Source of the DNA: CAYMDP01 sp964389375
Lineage (GTDB): Bacteria > Bdellovibrionota > Bdellovibrionia > Bdellovibrionales > UBA1609
NCBI GenBank assembly: GCA_964389375.1
Contig: CAYMDP010000002.1
Span: 1-64,000 of the forward strand
Reading direction: 5' to 3'
Length of the DNA: 64,000 nt
A model generated the notes under the pieces. It was not told the origin of the DNA and did no database searches. It was given only the letters and a program-made list of their open reading frames with translations. The position numbers and the translations under genes are program-made. The stretch's first letter is position 1, and every line of letters begins with the position of its first letter. Positions 35,180 to 45,115 of this stretch are shown here, in pieces.

Positions 35180-37351
35180 ATGAAAGCACGCTATTTGTCC
35201 AAAATTCTTCTTCCGGCGATCTTGGTTGTTCCATCCCTTTTGTTTTTTCAGAATTGTTCTTCAGGCTTTGATACAAACGTGACGACCCAGTCTGATGTTC
35301 TGGGGAGTGATGGTGGACCGGACCAGATTTTGAATTGTAGCCTACAAGATGGGACCCTCCTTGAGCCCGGAGATTCCGAGATTGGTTACCCATCGATGTC
35401 AGCAGTGGCACCCTTCTTATGTGGAACCCAAGTCGAAAGAACTTGTTTAGACACCGGGGTGTTTGATGGTGACATGCCCCTTTACCAAACCTGCTCTCAA
35501 TACTGTAGGCATCCCGAGAGCGATCAGCCAGTGAATTCAGGATTTGAGTATGTCTATTACACGAGCTCAACTGGGGACTCTCAGGCGGCTTGTGATGCCG
35601 CTAGAGTCTCAGTCCAGTGTCAGCAAGCTTCGGGTCAATTTAGTGGGTCCATTCCGCAGCAAAGATTCGCAAGCTGTCTTGTTCAGGGGCAGACTTGTGC
35701 TTATACAAGCTCTTCCGGAACAGCGATTCCGTCGGGCAATATGGTCGGGGCAAGCGTGAGTGGATTTGCTGCGGCAACAGCCACCTATCCAAACCTTTGC
35801 GGAAACTCGGTGACTCGATCTTGTGGGTCTTCAGGATGGAGCGGAACTGTTCCGCTTTATACAAGTTGTGCGCAGAAGTGTGTTCATCCAGACAGTGGAC
35901 AGCCTGTAGACTCTGGGGCGAGCTATGTGTTCTATACTCGGGCCAGTGGGACAGCAGCCCAATGTTTAGCGGCAAGACAAAGTTCGACTTGTAATGCGGC
36001 GACGGGCCTCTTTCAGCAGCCCTCAGTCCCCGAAGTTCGATACTCGACTTGTCAGGAAGTTCCAGATGTTCCGCCGCCGCCTCCTCCACCACCAACGGGT
36101 GGAGATGAATATCAGCCAGACAATGGCCCAGTGGTTGGTTCTTCAAATCGTGTTGTTAGTGTTAGCACTTCAGCACAGTTACTTCAGGCGATGGCCGCGG
36201 CAAACCCTGGGGATGCGATCCAATTAAATGCGGGAACTTATCGTTTGACGGATTCAAAAGTCCGAGCCAATCGAGCGGGAACTGCGACTAATCCCATTTT
36301 CTTAAGAGCGACAAGTTTAGGGACTGCGACGATCGAGTTTTGCAATGTCGAGGGTTTTTATGTCAGCGCCTCGAACTGGGTGTTTGAAAACTTAGTGATC
36401 CGTGGGGCCTGCCTGGATGGATCAAATAACGAACATGCTTTTCATATGGTCGGAGGCTCTAGCAATACGATCTTAAGAAATAGCAAAGTGGTTAACTTTA
36501 TGTCTGCAGTGAAGACCAATTGCGATGTCAGCGGAGGAAACTTCACTTGCCCATCTGGAATTAAGTTTATCAACAATAGATTTTTTAATGATCGTCCAAT
36601 TCCAGGAAATTCCCCGTTTAACGTATTAAATATTGATGGGGCCAATAACGTCGTAGTGCGAGGGAACTTATTCTACGACTTTGCTTCTTCTAACACCAGT
36701 CGAAGTGCTACAGCGATTTACCCCAAGATGCACTCCAACAATGTTCTTGTAGAGCAGAACTTTGTGGTTTGTGAGAAAAATGTTGTCACTGGATCCAATC
36801 GAAGAGCCATGAATGTAGGGGACGCAACCGATGGAAATCCGAATTGTATCAACTCGGTCTGCAGAAGCTATAATGGAGTTTTTAGAAACAATATTTTTAT
36901 GAATTGCCAAGGCTCTGGAAACTCCTTCGGAATCGGGGTGATCAATCAAGACACTTCGGTTTATTTAAATAACACGGTTTTAAACGTTAAACACAATTGG
37001 TACGACTCACTTGCTGCTAGCTTTAGCAATTTGTTTCGGCACAACTTATTTGCTCAAGCCTGGAACTCACAAACCTCAGGATTAGTTCCACGGCTCGAAC
37101 AGAATGTCACTTTAAGTCGGCCGACCGGAACGGATCTTTTTGTTGATGCCACTCGGGGAAACTTTAACCTTGTGGATTCAACTGTCCCAGCCTCATTGCG
37201 GGTCAGTTTAGATTCTCGTTCAGAATTTGATTACTGCGGAAATAGAAGAGGCGCTTCGACGACAGTGGGAGCCATTGACTTTAATCATTCTAGGCTTGCG
37301 GACTGTTTAGACAGAATTCGTCAGCAATACGGAAGAATGATTCTAGATTAA
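35180..37351 (+). CDS. Lipoprotein with Cys-rich repeats and PL6-like beta-helix
   Basis: The 723-residue protein has lipobox FFQNC. Residues about 45-290 hold two tandem copies of a roughly 100-residue Cys-rich module (CGTQVERTC... HPESDQPVNSG... FYT, then CGNSVTRSC... HPDSGQPVDSG). A Pro linker PPPPPPP follows. Residues about 315-715 form a right-handed beta-helix of the chondroitinase-B/alginate-lyase (PL6) type: NRVVSVSTSAQLLQAMAAAN then ANRAGTATNPIFLRA, NWVFENLVIRGA and HNLFAQAW. Polysaccharide binding or cleavage is inferred. It is the first gene of the cassette with the DUF1592/DUF1552 genes. Confidence 0.75.
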   Translation: MKARYLSKILLPAILVVPSLLFFQNCSSGFDTNVTTQSDVLGSDGGPDQILNCSLQDGTLLEPGDSEIGYPSMSAVAPFLCGTQVERTCLDTGVFDGDMPLYQTCSQYCRHPESDQPVNSGFEYVYYTSSTGDSQAACDAARVSVQCQQASGQFSGSIPQQRFASCLVQGQTCAYTSSSGTAIPSGNMVGASVSGFAAATATYPNLCGNSVTRSCGSSGWSGTVPLYTSCAQKCVHPDSGQPVDSGASYVFYTRASGTAAQCLAARQSSTCNAATGLFQQPSVPEVRYSTCQEVPDVPPPPPPPPTGGDEYQPDNGPVVGSSNRVVSVSTSAQLLQAMAAANPGDAIQLNAGTYRLTDSKVRANRAGTATNPIFLRATSLGTATIEFCNVEGFYVSASNWVFENLVIRGACLDGSNNEHAFHMVGGSSNTILRNSKVVNFMSAVKTNCDVSGGNFTCPSGIKFINNRFFNDRPIPGNSPFNVLNIDGANNVVVRGNLFYDFASSNTSRSATAIYPKMHSNNVLVEQNFVVCEKNVVTGSNRRAMNVGDATDGNPNCINSVCRSYNGVFRNNIFMNCQGSGNSFGIGVINQDTSVYLNNTVLNVKHNWYDSLAASFSNLFRHNLFAQAWNSQTSGLVPRLEQNVTLSRPTGTDLFVDATRGNFNLVDSTVPASLRVSLDSRSEFDYCGNRRGASTTVGAIDFNHSRLADCLDRIRQQYGRMILD

Positions 37352-37369
37352 ATTGGGGAAGATTCGAAT

Positions 37370-40168
37370 ATGGATAAAATGGGGTGGGTAAATTTGAAAA
37401 ACCGAAATGTCTTTAAGACGGTCTTGCCGGCATTAGGTCTGATCCCACTTTTTATGCTTTTTCAAAACTGTACGGCGGGATTCAAGCCGGCAGAAGTCTC
37501 GAACGAATTTTTAGCCAGTGAAGTTCCACAGATTCCTAAAACTTGTACTTTACCCGATGGCTCAACAATTCTTCCCGATGCATTTGTATCCGGATATCCA
37601 CAGACCTCTGCGGTGTCCCCAAGCACCTGCGGCACTCAAGTCCGTCGTACTTGCCAAGAGTCAGGGGAGTTTGATGGGGACCTTCCGGTTTATGAAAGCT
37701 GCGCGCAATTTTGTCAACATCCTGATAATGCTCAGCCCGTAGATGTTGGATTCGAATATGTTTATTACACAAAATCAAATGGAACGAGCCAGGCGGATTG
37801 CAACTCGGCTCGAGTGGTTACACGTTGCGATCAAGCATCGGGTCTATTTAGTCCTCAGATTCCTCAACAAAGTTATCCTTCCTGTTTAGTGCAAGGTCAG
37901 ACTTGTGCCTACACAAGTTCGACTGGAACCGCCACCCCAACAGGCAACATGGTGAATTCAACAGTGACTGGATACGCAAGCGCATCCTCCACTTATCCTG
38001 CACTTTGCGGAAGCCAAGTCACTCGAACCTGTCAGGCCTCAGGTTGGGGGGGATCGGTTCCTCTTTATACGAACTGCGCCCAGAGGTGTTTACATCCAGA
38101 TTCTTCTTCTCCTGTGAATGCCGGAACTGAGTATGTGTATTACACGATTTCAAAGGGAACAGCTCAGCAGTGTGCTGCGGCAAGAGTCACTTCGACTTGT
38201 AATCAAAGTAGTGGACTCTTTCAGAATCCTGTCCCGGCCCAGACTCGCTATGCTGTTTGTCAGATTCAAGTGGTTCCAGATAGAGTCACCTATGAAATGT
38301 TGATGGGAACCGATACCCAGTACAATGTGTTTAAACAACACTGTGCAAGTTGCCACAATGCGAGTGCGGCAAGTGGTGGATTGAATCTTTCGGATGTGAA
38401 TCAAGCAAAGAGTAAGGCCAGTACGATTCTTTCTCGCATGAAACATGAAAATCCGAATCTTCCAACGATGCCAACTACAGGAACTTTGCAGGATCCCTAC
38501 CTCATCGCATTGGTTGAAAAATGGGTTAGTCTGGGTGCTCCCTCAGACACTGTGATTGGCGGGACTGTTGAAAATCCATTCCAGTGTTCAAGTCAAGGCA
38601 GCACTTCAATGAAGCCTATGAGACGTCTGACTCGCGATGAAATATCAAATGTACTAGCGAGCCTCGGAAGCTCCGCGCTGACTTCAGAAATTCAATCTAA
38701 GGTCGATACAATTCCTCAGGACATGATTGTTAGTAAAATTTTGGATTACCAGATTTTCTTAACCGAAGATCAGGTGCAGTTATACCAAGGATTGGCCTCG
38801 GGTGTAATGGACCTCGTATTAAGTAACGATACGGTCTATTCTCAGCTTGCTGGGACTTGTTTTCAACAGTCCAGTCTGACAACAGCTTGTCGCGACGCTT
38901 ACATTGATAAAGTGAGTTTGAAAACATACAGACGTCCATTAACCGCGGCCGAAAAATCAGATCTTGTCGCAAGGACTTTCACCACAGGGGTGACGGCCCG
39001 TGAGTCGGCGGCACTCGTCATGTATCGTTTGGTTTTATCTCCTCAATTTTTATTTCATCTTGATATGGGAACTTCTGCAGATCCGGTCAATGGCTCACTT
39101 CCATTAAGTCCATACGAAGTGGCCTCAAGACTATCCTTTGCTCTTTGGGATGGTCCACCAGATGACACACTTTACAATGCGGCAAAAAATAATCAGCTTG
39201 CGACCTTGGATCAAGTGAGGGCTCAGTTTGATCGAATGGTCCTGGATGCACGGGCAAAAACAAAACTTATGAGGTTCTTTAGATATTGGCTGGCTCCTAA
39301 GCAGTACTCTGCAGATAGTTTTGCGACAAATTTTTTGGCCGAAGTGTCGAGCTTTAATGCGACGATGACCGAGATGAATCGAGAGATGGAAAAATTTATC
39401 GAATACATTGTCTGGACTAAGAAAGGCAGTTTTAAGGATCTTCTTTTGGATAAGACTTCATTCGCGTCGACAAGCCAAGCGGCGACGATTTATGGGCACG
39501 CTGCAGTCAGTGGCGCGAATATGGCTCAGATGGGTGGAGAGCGAGCAGGTCTATTATTGCGAACACCCTTTCTTATGACCGAAGGAAACGAAACTCATCC
39601 TATAATTCGGGGAGTTAAGTTGCGATCTCGAATTTTATGTGAAGAGCTTGGTGCTCCATCGGGAGTGCTTGTTGCTGGGAACTCCTTGTTTGGAGATGCG
39701 GCAAAGGCGATGTACTCGGTTCGTCATCGAACGACGGAATTAACTAAGACAGAAAGCTGTATGGCTTGTCATGCAAAGATTAACCCCTTGGGATTTGCAC
39801 TTGAAGCCTATGACAATCTGGGGCGCTTCCGTACAGCAGAGAAGGCCTTTTCCACGGTGGGACAACTTTTAGCGACTCATCCGATCGATACAAACGTCAG
39901 CGAGCCCTTGATAGACTCTTCGACTTCAAATCTTTCCGGTGGATTAGATATGGTGCAAAAGATTGTTGATGGCGATCGTGCTCCGGCCTGTTTTGTAAAA
40001 CAAGCTCATCGATTTTATTCTTTCCAAAATGAAACTGCGGAGGACAATTGTCAACTGGGAGCCGTTTTCGACAAATTGAAAACTCCTGGCTACGTGAATG
40101 CTCCGATTTTAGATGTTTATCGAGAGATGACGGTGAATGCGAATATCTTTAAGCGACGTGTGAGATAG
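37370..40168 (+). CDS. DUF1592/DUF1588/DUF1585 cytochrome-c-like lipoprotein
   Basis: The 932-residue protein has lipobox FQNC and the same two Cys-rich modules as its upstream neighbour (residues about 60-300). A c-type haem site CASCH (about residue 325) follows, then DUF1587 (RRLTRDEISNVLASLG), DUF1595 (KTYRRPLTAAEKSDL), DUF1592 (SPYEVASRLSFALWDGPPDD), DUF1588 (RAGLLLRTPFLM) with a second haem motif CMACH (about 797), and DUF1585. This arrangement is best known from planctomycete PSCyt proteins. It probably works with the DUF1552 proteins encoded next to it. Function unknown; periplasmic electron transfer is inferred. Confidence 0.85.
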   Translation: MDKMGWVNLKNRNVFKTVLPALGLIPLFMLFQNCTAGFKPAEVSNEFLASEVPQIPKTCTLPDGSTILPDAFVSGYPQTSAVSPSTCGTQVRRTCQESGEFDGDLPVYESCAQFCQHPDNAQPVDVGFEYVYYTKSNGTSQADCNSARVVTRCDQASGLFSPQIPQQSYPSCLVQGQTCAYTSSTGTATPTGNMVNSTVTGYASASSTYPALCGSQVTRTCQASGWGGSVPLYTNCAQRCLHPDSSSPVNAGTEYVYYTISKGTAQQCAAARVTSTCNQSSGLFQNPVPAQTRYAVCQIQVVPDRVTYEMLMGTDTQYNVFKQHCASCHNASAASGGLNLSDVNQAKSKASTILSRMKHENPNLPTMPTTGTLQDPYLIALVEKWVSLGAPSDTVIGGTVENPFQCSSQGSTSMKPMRRLTRDEISNVLASLGSSALTSEIQSKVDTIPQDMIVSKILDYQIFLTEDQVQLYQGLASGVMDLVLSNDTVYSQLAGTCFQQSSLTTACRDAYIDKVSLKTYRRPLTAAEKSDLVARTFTTGVTARESAALVMYRLVLSPQFLFHLDMGTSADPVNGSLPLSPYEVASRLSFALWDGPPDDTLYNAAKNNQLATLDQVRAQFDRMVLDARAKTKLMRFFRYWLAPKQYSADSFATNFLAEVSSFNATMTEMNREMEKFIEYIVWTKKGSFKDLLLDKTSFASTSQAATIYGHAAVSGANMAQMGGERAGLLLRTPFLMTEGNETHPIIRGVKLRSRILCEELGAPSGVLVAGNSLFGDAAKAMYSVRHRTTELTKTESCMACHAKINPLGFALEAYDNLGRFRTAEKAFSTVGQLLATHPIDTNVSEPLIDSSTSNLSGGLDMVQKIVDGDRAPACFVKQAHRFYSFQNETAEDNCQLGAVFDKLKTPGYVNAPILDVYREMTVNANIFKRRVR

Positions 40169-40206
40169 TTATGGACATTAAGTGCAGAATAAATGGGGAA
40201 CTTTAA

Positions 40207-41703
40207 ATGAAAAGTCAAAGACGAGATTTTTTAAGAGGACTTGGGGGCTTCACATTAAGTCTTCCATTTTTAGCTTCTCTTGTCCCCTCAAAAGTTTACG
40301 GGCAAAGCGCAGTGAAGAAGAGATTTATCGCGATTCATCAGTTTAATGGAATTTTTGAAGCCGTCTGGTATCCGCAGCAAGAGCCTTCGACTGCAAATGG
40401 GTTTACTGCCCATGCCTCTGATGTTTTATATAAACAATTATCTGCTTTACCTCGATTGGCCGATGGTTCGTTGACGGAGACTTTCAAACGAGATTTCGAT
40501 CCCTATTTGTCGAAAATGAACCTTTATAGAGGCTTAGATGTTATTGGAGGAGATGACCATGACCTAGCCCATTTTTTGTGTGGGATGCAAGATACAGGAG
40601 CGAGCGGAACTATGCCAGGTGGAATGGGGGCATCGATCGATACTCTGATCTCGAAGTCTTCGAACTTTTACGAAAAGGCACCGGCAATTCGAGCGATTCG
40701 TGCAGAAGAAGGGCTGGATTGGACATCTGGAGTTTCTTTTGATCGTAATTTGAGCACGGGCTCAGTCTCGAGAGTTTTATATGTTAAAAAGCCAATTGAT
40801 TTGTTTAATTCCGTTTTCGCGAATGTGATTACTGATCCTGCTGTTCAAAATAGGCTTGCGAGCATGAAGCTGACGATCGGGGATTTGGTCCTCGAAGACT
40901 ACAGATCTAAAATGAACGATCGCAGGATTTCGAGTGAAGATAAAGCCCGGCTGTCAAATTTTGTCGACAATTTGCAGGAAGTGCAAAATAAACTGGCCTC
41001 CATGTCCCAGGCGCAACCCGTGACCTGCACGAAGCCCAATAAACCTTCAAACTATGACTACTATAGCTTGCTTTCGGAATCTCAGAAACTGGATTGCATT
41101 TTTGCACATGTCGATATTATGGCTGCCGCTATTGCCTGTGATTTAACCCGCGTTGCTGTATTAAGTGGAGATAAAATCTTCTATCCCCACGATAATTCTC
41201 ATTCGAGTCCAAGCGATAGAAATGCGCAGGTGAATTTCATCGACCATTGTAACAGGTCTGTTCGCGCCGTAAGTCGTCTTTTGGGTCACTTGAATTCGAT
41301 GATTGACGATACAAACACCGGTAAAACGGTGCTGGACAACTCTTTAGTCATGTGGGGATCCGAGATATCAAATGGTCAGGCCCATCGGACCGAGAGCATG
41401 CCCGTTGTGACTTTTGGTAGTGGAGGCGGCTCTATTCGGACAGGCTATTATATTGACTATCGCAAGCGGCCGTTCTTTCGCATTGCGGATCGAAGTGACT
41501 TCCCTGCGATTGGACGAAGTTACTCTCAATTTTTGATCACTGTTATGCGCTCAATGGGTCTTCAGTCTTCGGAATACAACAGCTACGGGGATGGCGGGGG
41601 ATTTGGTTTATTTGCTTCAAATGTGCAATATAGCAATGGGGCTTATGAAGTTTATAGGTCTGCTAGAAATCAGACTTTGCCATTTATTAGTCTAGTTTCA
41701 TAA
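40207..41703 (+). CDS. DUF1552 protein, Tat-exported (copy 1)
   Basis: The 498-residue protein starts with a twin-arginine signal (SQRRDFLRGLGGFTLSLPFL) and continues with DUF1552: GLDVIGGDDHDLAHFLCG, IDTLISKSS and SLVMWGSEISNGQAHRTESM. It follows the DUF1592 gene by 38 bases. The family is always found beside DUF1592-type cytochromes and shows a sulfatase/alkaline-phosphatase-like pattern, but its role is unknown. Tat export suggests folding with a cofactor in the cytoplasm. Confidence 0.85.
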   Translation: MKSQRRDFLRGLGGFTLSLPFLASLVPSKVYGQSAVKKRFIAIHQFNGIFEAVWYPQQEPSTANGFTAHASDVLYKQLSALPRLADGSLTETFKRDFDPYLSKMNLYRGLDVIGGDDHDLAHFLCGMQDTGASGTMPGGMGASIDTLISKSSNFYEKAPAIRAIRAEEGLDWTSGVSFDRNLSTGSVSRVLYVKKPIDLFNSVFANVITDPAVQNRLASMKLTIGDLVLEDYRSKMNDRRISSEDKARLSNFVDNLQEVQNKLASMSQAQPVTCTKPNKPSNYDYYSLLSESQKLDCIFAHVDIMAAAIACDLTRVAVLSGDKIFYPHDNSHSSPSDRNAQVNFIDHCNRSVRAVSRLLGHLNSMIDDTNTGKTVLDNSLVMWGSEISNGQAHRTESMPVVTFGSGGGSIRTGYYIDYRKRPFFRIADRSDFPAIGRSYSQFLITVMRSMGLQSSEYNSYGDGGGFGLFASNVQYSNGAYEVYRSARNQTLPFISLVS

Positions 41704-41707
41704 AACC

Positions 41708-41772
41708 CCAAGAGGTACGCCGATCCTTTCTGCGACCGCCCGAGTCGCAGAAAGGATCGGCGTACCTCTTGG
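41708..41772. repeat. Perfect palindrome between the DUF1552 copies, 29-bp arms
   Basis: Arms 41708-41736 and 41744-41772 are perfectly complementary around a 7-base loop (cgcccga). It lies just after the stop of copy 1 and before copy 2. No T-run follows, so it may lower expression of copy 2, protect the mRNA end, or be an extragenic repeat element. Confidence 0.9.
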
Positions 41773-41797
41773 AAGAGAACGTAGGGGAATGTTTAGG

Positions 41798-43288
41798 ATG
41801 AAAAGCCAGAGAAGAGATTTTTTAAAGGGGCTTGGTGGCTTCACCTTAAGTCTTCCATTTTTGACCTCTCTGGCTCCTTCACAGGTGTTGGCACAAACTG
41901 CGGTCAAAAAAAGATTTATTGCCATTCAGCATCTGAATGGAATTTTTGAGGATGTCTGGTACCCGCCCCAAGAGGTTTCTACAGCCAATGGCTTCACGGC
42001 CCATGCCTCGGATATATTATATAAGCAACTATCAGCCTTGCCTCGGCTTTCTGATGGCTCGTTGAGCGAACACTTTAGAAGGGATTTTGATCCCTATCTT
42101 TCAAAGATGAATATCTATCGGGGCCTGGATGTTATTGGTGGGGATGATCATGATCTTTCACACTTCTTGTGCGCAATGCAAAAAAACAGTAGTGGTCTTC
42201 CTCAGTTTCAGGGAGCATCAATCGATACCCTTATTGCTAAATCTTCAAATTTTTATGAAAAAGCTCCGGCTCTTCGCGCCATTCGTGCAGAAGAGGGGAT
42301 GAGTTCTTCATCTGGCTTTTCTTTCGAGCGGAATCTAGCAGCTGGGACTATATCAAAAGTTCTTTACGTGAAGAAGCCAATTGATCTATTTAATTCTGTA
42401 TTTGCGAATGTGATCACGGATCCGGCCGTTCAAAATAAGCTTGCGAGTATGAAGCTAACCATAGGTGATTTAGTTTTGGAGGACTATCGATCTAAGATGA
42501 ATGATCGAAGAATATCTAGTGATGATAGAGTTCGTCTTTCGAATTTCGTAGACAATCTTCAGGAAGTTCAAAATAAACTGGCCTCGATGTCTCAGGCCCA
42601 ACCCGTAACTTGCACAAAACCGAATCAGCCCTCGAATTACAACTATTACAGTGAACTTTCTGAATCTCAGAAGCTAGATCTATATTACTCTCAAGTCGAT
42701 ATTATGGCTGCGGCCTTGGCTTGTGATCTGACCCGAGTTTGTTTGCTCGCGGGAAGTGAGTTTCTTTATCCTCATGATAATTCCCATTCGAATCCCACGG
42801 ACCGAAATGCACAAATCAAGTTTATGGAAGAAAATCGAAAGGCCGTTTTAGTTGTTTCGCGATTATTAAATCATTTGAATTCGATGATTGATGATACGAG
42901 TACGGGCAAAACGGTCTTGGATAATTCTTTGGTGATGTGGGGCTCAGAGATTTCTAGTGGTCAACATCACCGCACCGAAAGCATGCCGGTGGTGACCTTT
43001 GGAAATGCCGCTGGTTCTATCCGGACCGGCTACTATATTGACTACCGCAAACGACCTTTTTTTAGAATTGCGAGCCGAGGTGATTTTCCTGCGATTGGAC
43101 GAAGTTATACCCAATTTTTGATCACGGTGATGAGGTCTATGGGGCTTCAGCCGTCTGAATATAATAGCTACGGGGACGGCGGGGGCTTTGGTATATTTTC
43201 TTCAAACGTCACTTATAGCAATGGATCCTATGAAGTCTATAGGGCCTCAAGAAACCAAACCTTGCCTTTTATTAGTTTGGTTTCTTGA
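41798..43288 (+). CDS. DUF1552 protein, Tat-exported (copy 2)
   Basis: The 496-residue protein is a close paralogue of the preceding gene, with the same twin-arginine start (SQRRDFLKGLGGFTLSLPFL), GLDVIGGDDHDLSHFLC and SLVMWGSEISSGQHHRTESM, and the same end LPFISLVS. The duplication is old enough to differ at many silent and some coding sites. An ATG nine bases upstream is possible, but the one used matches copy 1. Confidence 0.85.
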   Translation: MKSQRRDFLKGLGGFTLSLPFLTSLAPSQVLAQTAVKKRFIAIQHLNGIFEDVWYPPQEVSTANGFTAHASDILYKQLSALPRLSDGSLSEHFRRDFDPYLSKMNIYRGLDVIGGDDHDLSHFLCAMQKNSSGLPQFQGASIDTLIAKSSNFYEKAPALRAIRAEEGMSSSSGFSFERNLAAGTISKVLYVKKPIDLFNSVFANVITDPAVQNKLASMKLTIGDLVLEDYRSKMNDRRISSDDRVRLSNFVDNLQEVQNKLASMSQAQPVTCTKPNQPSNYNYYSELSESQKLDLYYSQVDIMAAALACDLTRVCLLAGSEFLYPHDNSHSNPTDRNAQIKFMEENRKAVLVVSRLLNHLNSMIDDTSTGKTVLDNSLVMWGSEISSGQHHRTESMPVVTFGNAAGSIRTGYYIDYRKRPFFRIASRGDFPAIGRSYTQFLITVMRSMGLQPSEYNSYGDGGGFGIFSSNVTYSNGSYEVYRASRNQTLPFISLVS

Positions 43289-43526
43289 TATTCACTGAGC
43301 TAAAGGGATTGGATTCCTAGGGAGTTCCGCTGAAAGTCTTTTGGATGATTGGGTAAACTTCTTTTCTGACGCCGAATTCAATGGCTAGGGATGCTATGTA
43401 ATTGAGGGAGTCTGGCCTCGTCCCGGTACAAGCCTTGATGACTTGTCAGTTCTTTTTTTTGCCTCCTTGCCAATTAATTCAATATACCAGTAGTATGGTC
43501 GCGAGTTTAGAAGCTAAGGGGTGCAT

Positions 43527-43916
43527 ATGGGGTCTGTTTTTACTAAGATCATTCGGGGCGAACTTCCTTCTTACAAGATCTATGAAGATGACTTGACGAT
43601 ATCAATCTTAACAATTGAGCCTGTGGCTTTGGGGCACACTCTGGTCATTACCAAGCAAGAGATTAATTCTTGGATGGAGATCCCAGCAGAACTCTACACC
43701 CACTTGCATATGGTTTCTCAGCAGATAGGTAAAGCTGTGCAAAAAGCGACGGGCTGTCCTCGGGTAGGGCAAATTGTTGCGGGTTTTGAAGTTCCACATT
43801 ATCATTTGCATTTGATTCCGGCCTGGGGAATCCCGGATCTTAGCTTTTCTAGAGCGCAGAAACGGTCCGAGCAAGATATGTTAAAAATCCAAAGTGAAAT
43901 CCTTAAACACCTTTAG
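43527..43916 (+). CDS. HIT-family nucleotide hydrolase
   Basis: The 129-residue protein shows the histidine triad HYHLHLIP (about residues 97-104) and the family start MGSVFTKIIRGELPSYKIYEDD, close to the usual length. HIT proteins hydrolyse nucleotide phosphoramidates or dinucleotides in the cytoplasm. The ATG after AAGGGG is preferred over a GTG two codons earlier. It is followed by the TerC-family gene. Confidence 0.88.
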   Translation: MGSVFTKIIRGELPSYKIYEDDLTISILTIEPVALGHTLVITKQEINSWMEIPAELYTHLHMVSQQIGKAVQKATGCPRVGQIVAGFEVPHYHLHLIPAWGIPDLSFSRAQKRSEQDMLKIQSEILKHL

Positions 43917-43946
43917 GCAAGCTAGCCTTTTAGGAGACCGTTTTAC

Positions 43947-44891
43947 ATGAATTCCATCACCGCTCTTTCCGTGGCCCCGTCTTGGCTTTGGATCTCTTTT
44001 TGTGTTGGGATTATTTTACTGCTGGCTCTTGATCTTAGTCTTTTTAAGAAGGGATCTCATCTTGGAGTTCGTAAGACCGCCTTGATTGAGAGCGCTGGTT
44101 GGATTTGTGTCGCGCTCTTGTTTAATCTTTGGTTCGGCTTTGAGTTTGGCAAAGATCTGGGCCTGCAGTTTTTAACCGGTTATTTGGTCGAAAAAAGTTT
44201 AAGCGTCGACAATCTTTTTATTATCCTGCTTATATTTCAATCTTTCCGAATTCCAGATAAGTACCAGCATCGGGTTTTGTTTTACGGAGTTTTAGGGGCC
44301 ATTGTTTTACGTGCCTTTTTTATCGTAGTGGGCGCTCAGCTACTAAACATGTTTCATTGGATACTTTATCTTTTTGGTGGAATTCTGATTGTCACAGCGA
44401 TCAATTTTCTGCGAAAATCCGATGATAATATTGATGTCCATGACCATTGGTCGATGCGTTTCATTCGGCGATTTATCCCAACGACCTCTTCCTTTGATGG
44501 GAATAATTTCTTCACTGTGGAAAATGGCGTTCGAAAGGCCACACCCTTATTTTTAGCCTTGGTTCTTATTGAAGTGACGGATCTGATCTTCGCAGTTGAT
44601 TCAATCCCCGCAGTATTTGCAGTAACCCAGGATGCCTTTGTGGCTTTTGGATCTAATATTCTAGCGATCTTGGGTTTAAGAGCTCTTTATTTTGTTTTGG
44701 CAGATTGGGTCGGTAAGCTACGCTACCTAAAGCCGGGACTCGCAGTGATTTTAGGTTTTATCGGAACGAAAATGTTAATTGTTGAATTCTTCAAAATTCC
44801 AAGCTGGGTGTCCTTGATGGTCATTGCCTCCGTTCTAGCGACTGCAGCACTTGGCTCTTGGTATGTATCAAGGGTCGAAGAAAAACGGTAG
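43947..44891 (+). CDS. TerC/Alx-family integral membrane protein
   Basis: The 314-residue protein has about nine membrane helices with the family features GYLVEKSLSVDNLFIILLIF, LVLIEVTDLIFAVDSIPAVFAV (acidic residues in membrane, metal-binding) and GFIGTKMLIV. The family exports manganese or supports metal loading of exported proteins. Preceded by TAGGAG. Confidence 0.9.
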   Translation: MNSITALSVAPSWLWISFCVGIILLLALDLSLFKKGSHLGVRKTALIESAGWICVALLFNLWFGFEFGKDLGLQFLTGYLVEKSLSVDNLFIILLIFQSFRIPDKYQHRVLFYGVLGAIVLRAFFIVVGAQLLNMFHWILYLFGGILIVTAINFLRKSDDNIDVHDHWSMRFIRRFIPTTSSFDGNNFFTVENGVRKATPLFLALVLIEVTDLIFAVDSIPAVFAVTQDAFVAFGSNILAILGLRALYFVLADWVGKLRYLKPGLAVILGFIGTKMLIVEFFKIPSWVSLMVIASVLATAALGSWYVSRVEEKR

Positions 44892-45115
44892 TCTCGACTT
44901 CAGAATTGGCCGGACCTGATATTATATAGACTCTTTTTGAATAAGAAAGGTTTTGTGAACCCTTGGCGTTTTAAGTTCGGAGCACCTGGGGCGCTGAGAT
45001 TGTCGAACACGACCGATCATTTCTGAGACACTGTCCCTCGTAATTAGACGAGAGGTCAGGTTAAAAATTGATACCTTAAACCGATGCCTTCCTAACAAAA
45101 TCTTTGGGGGCATCA

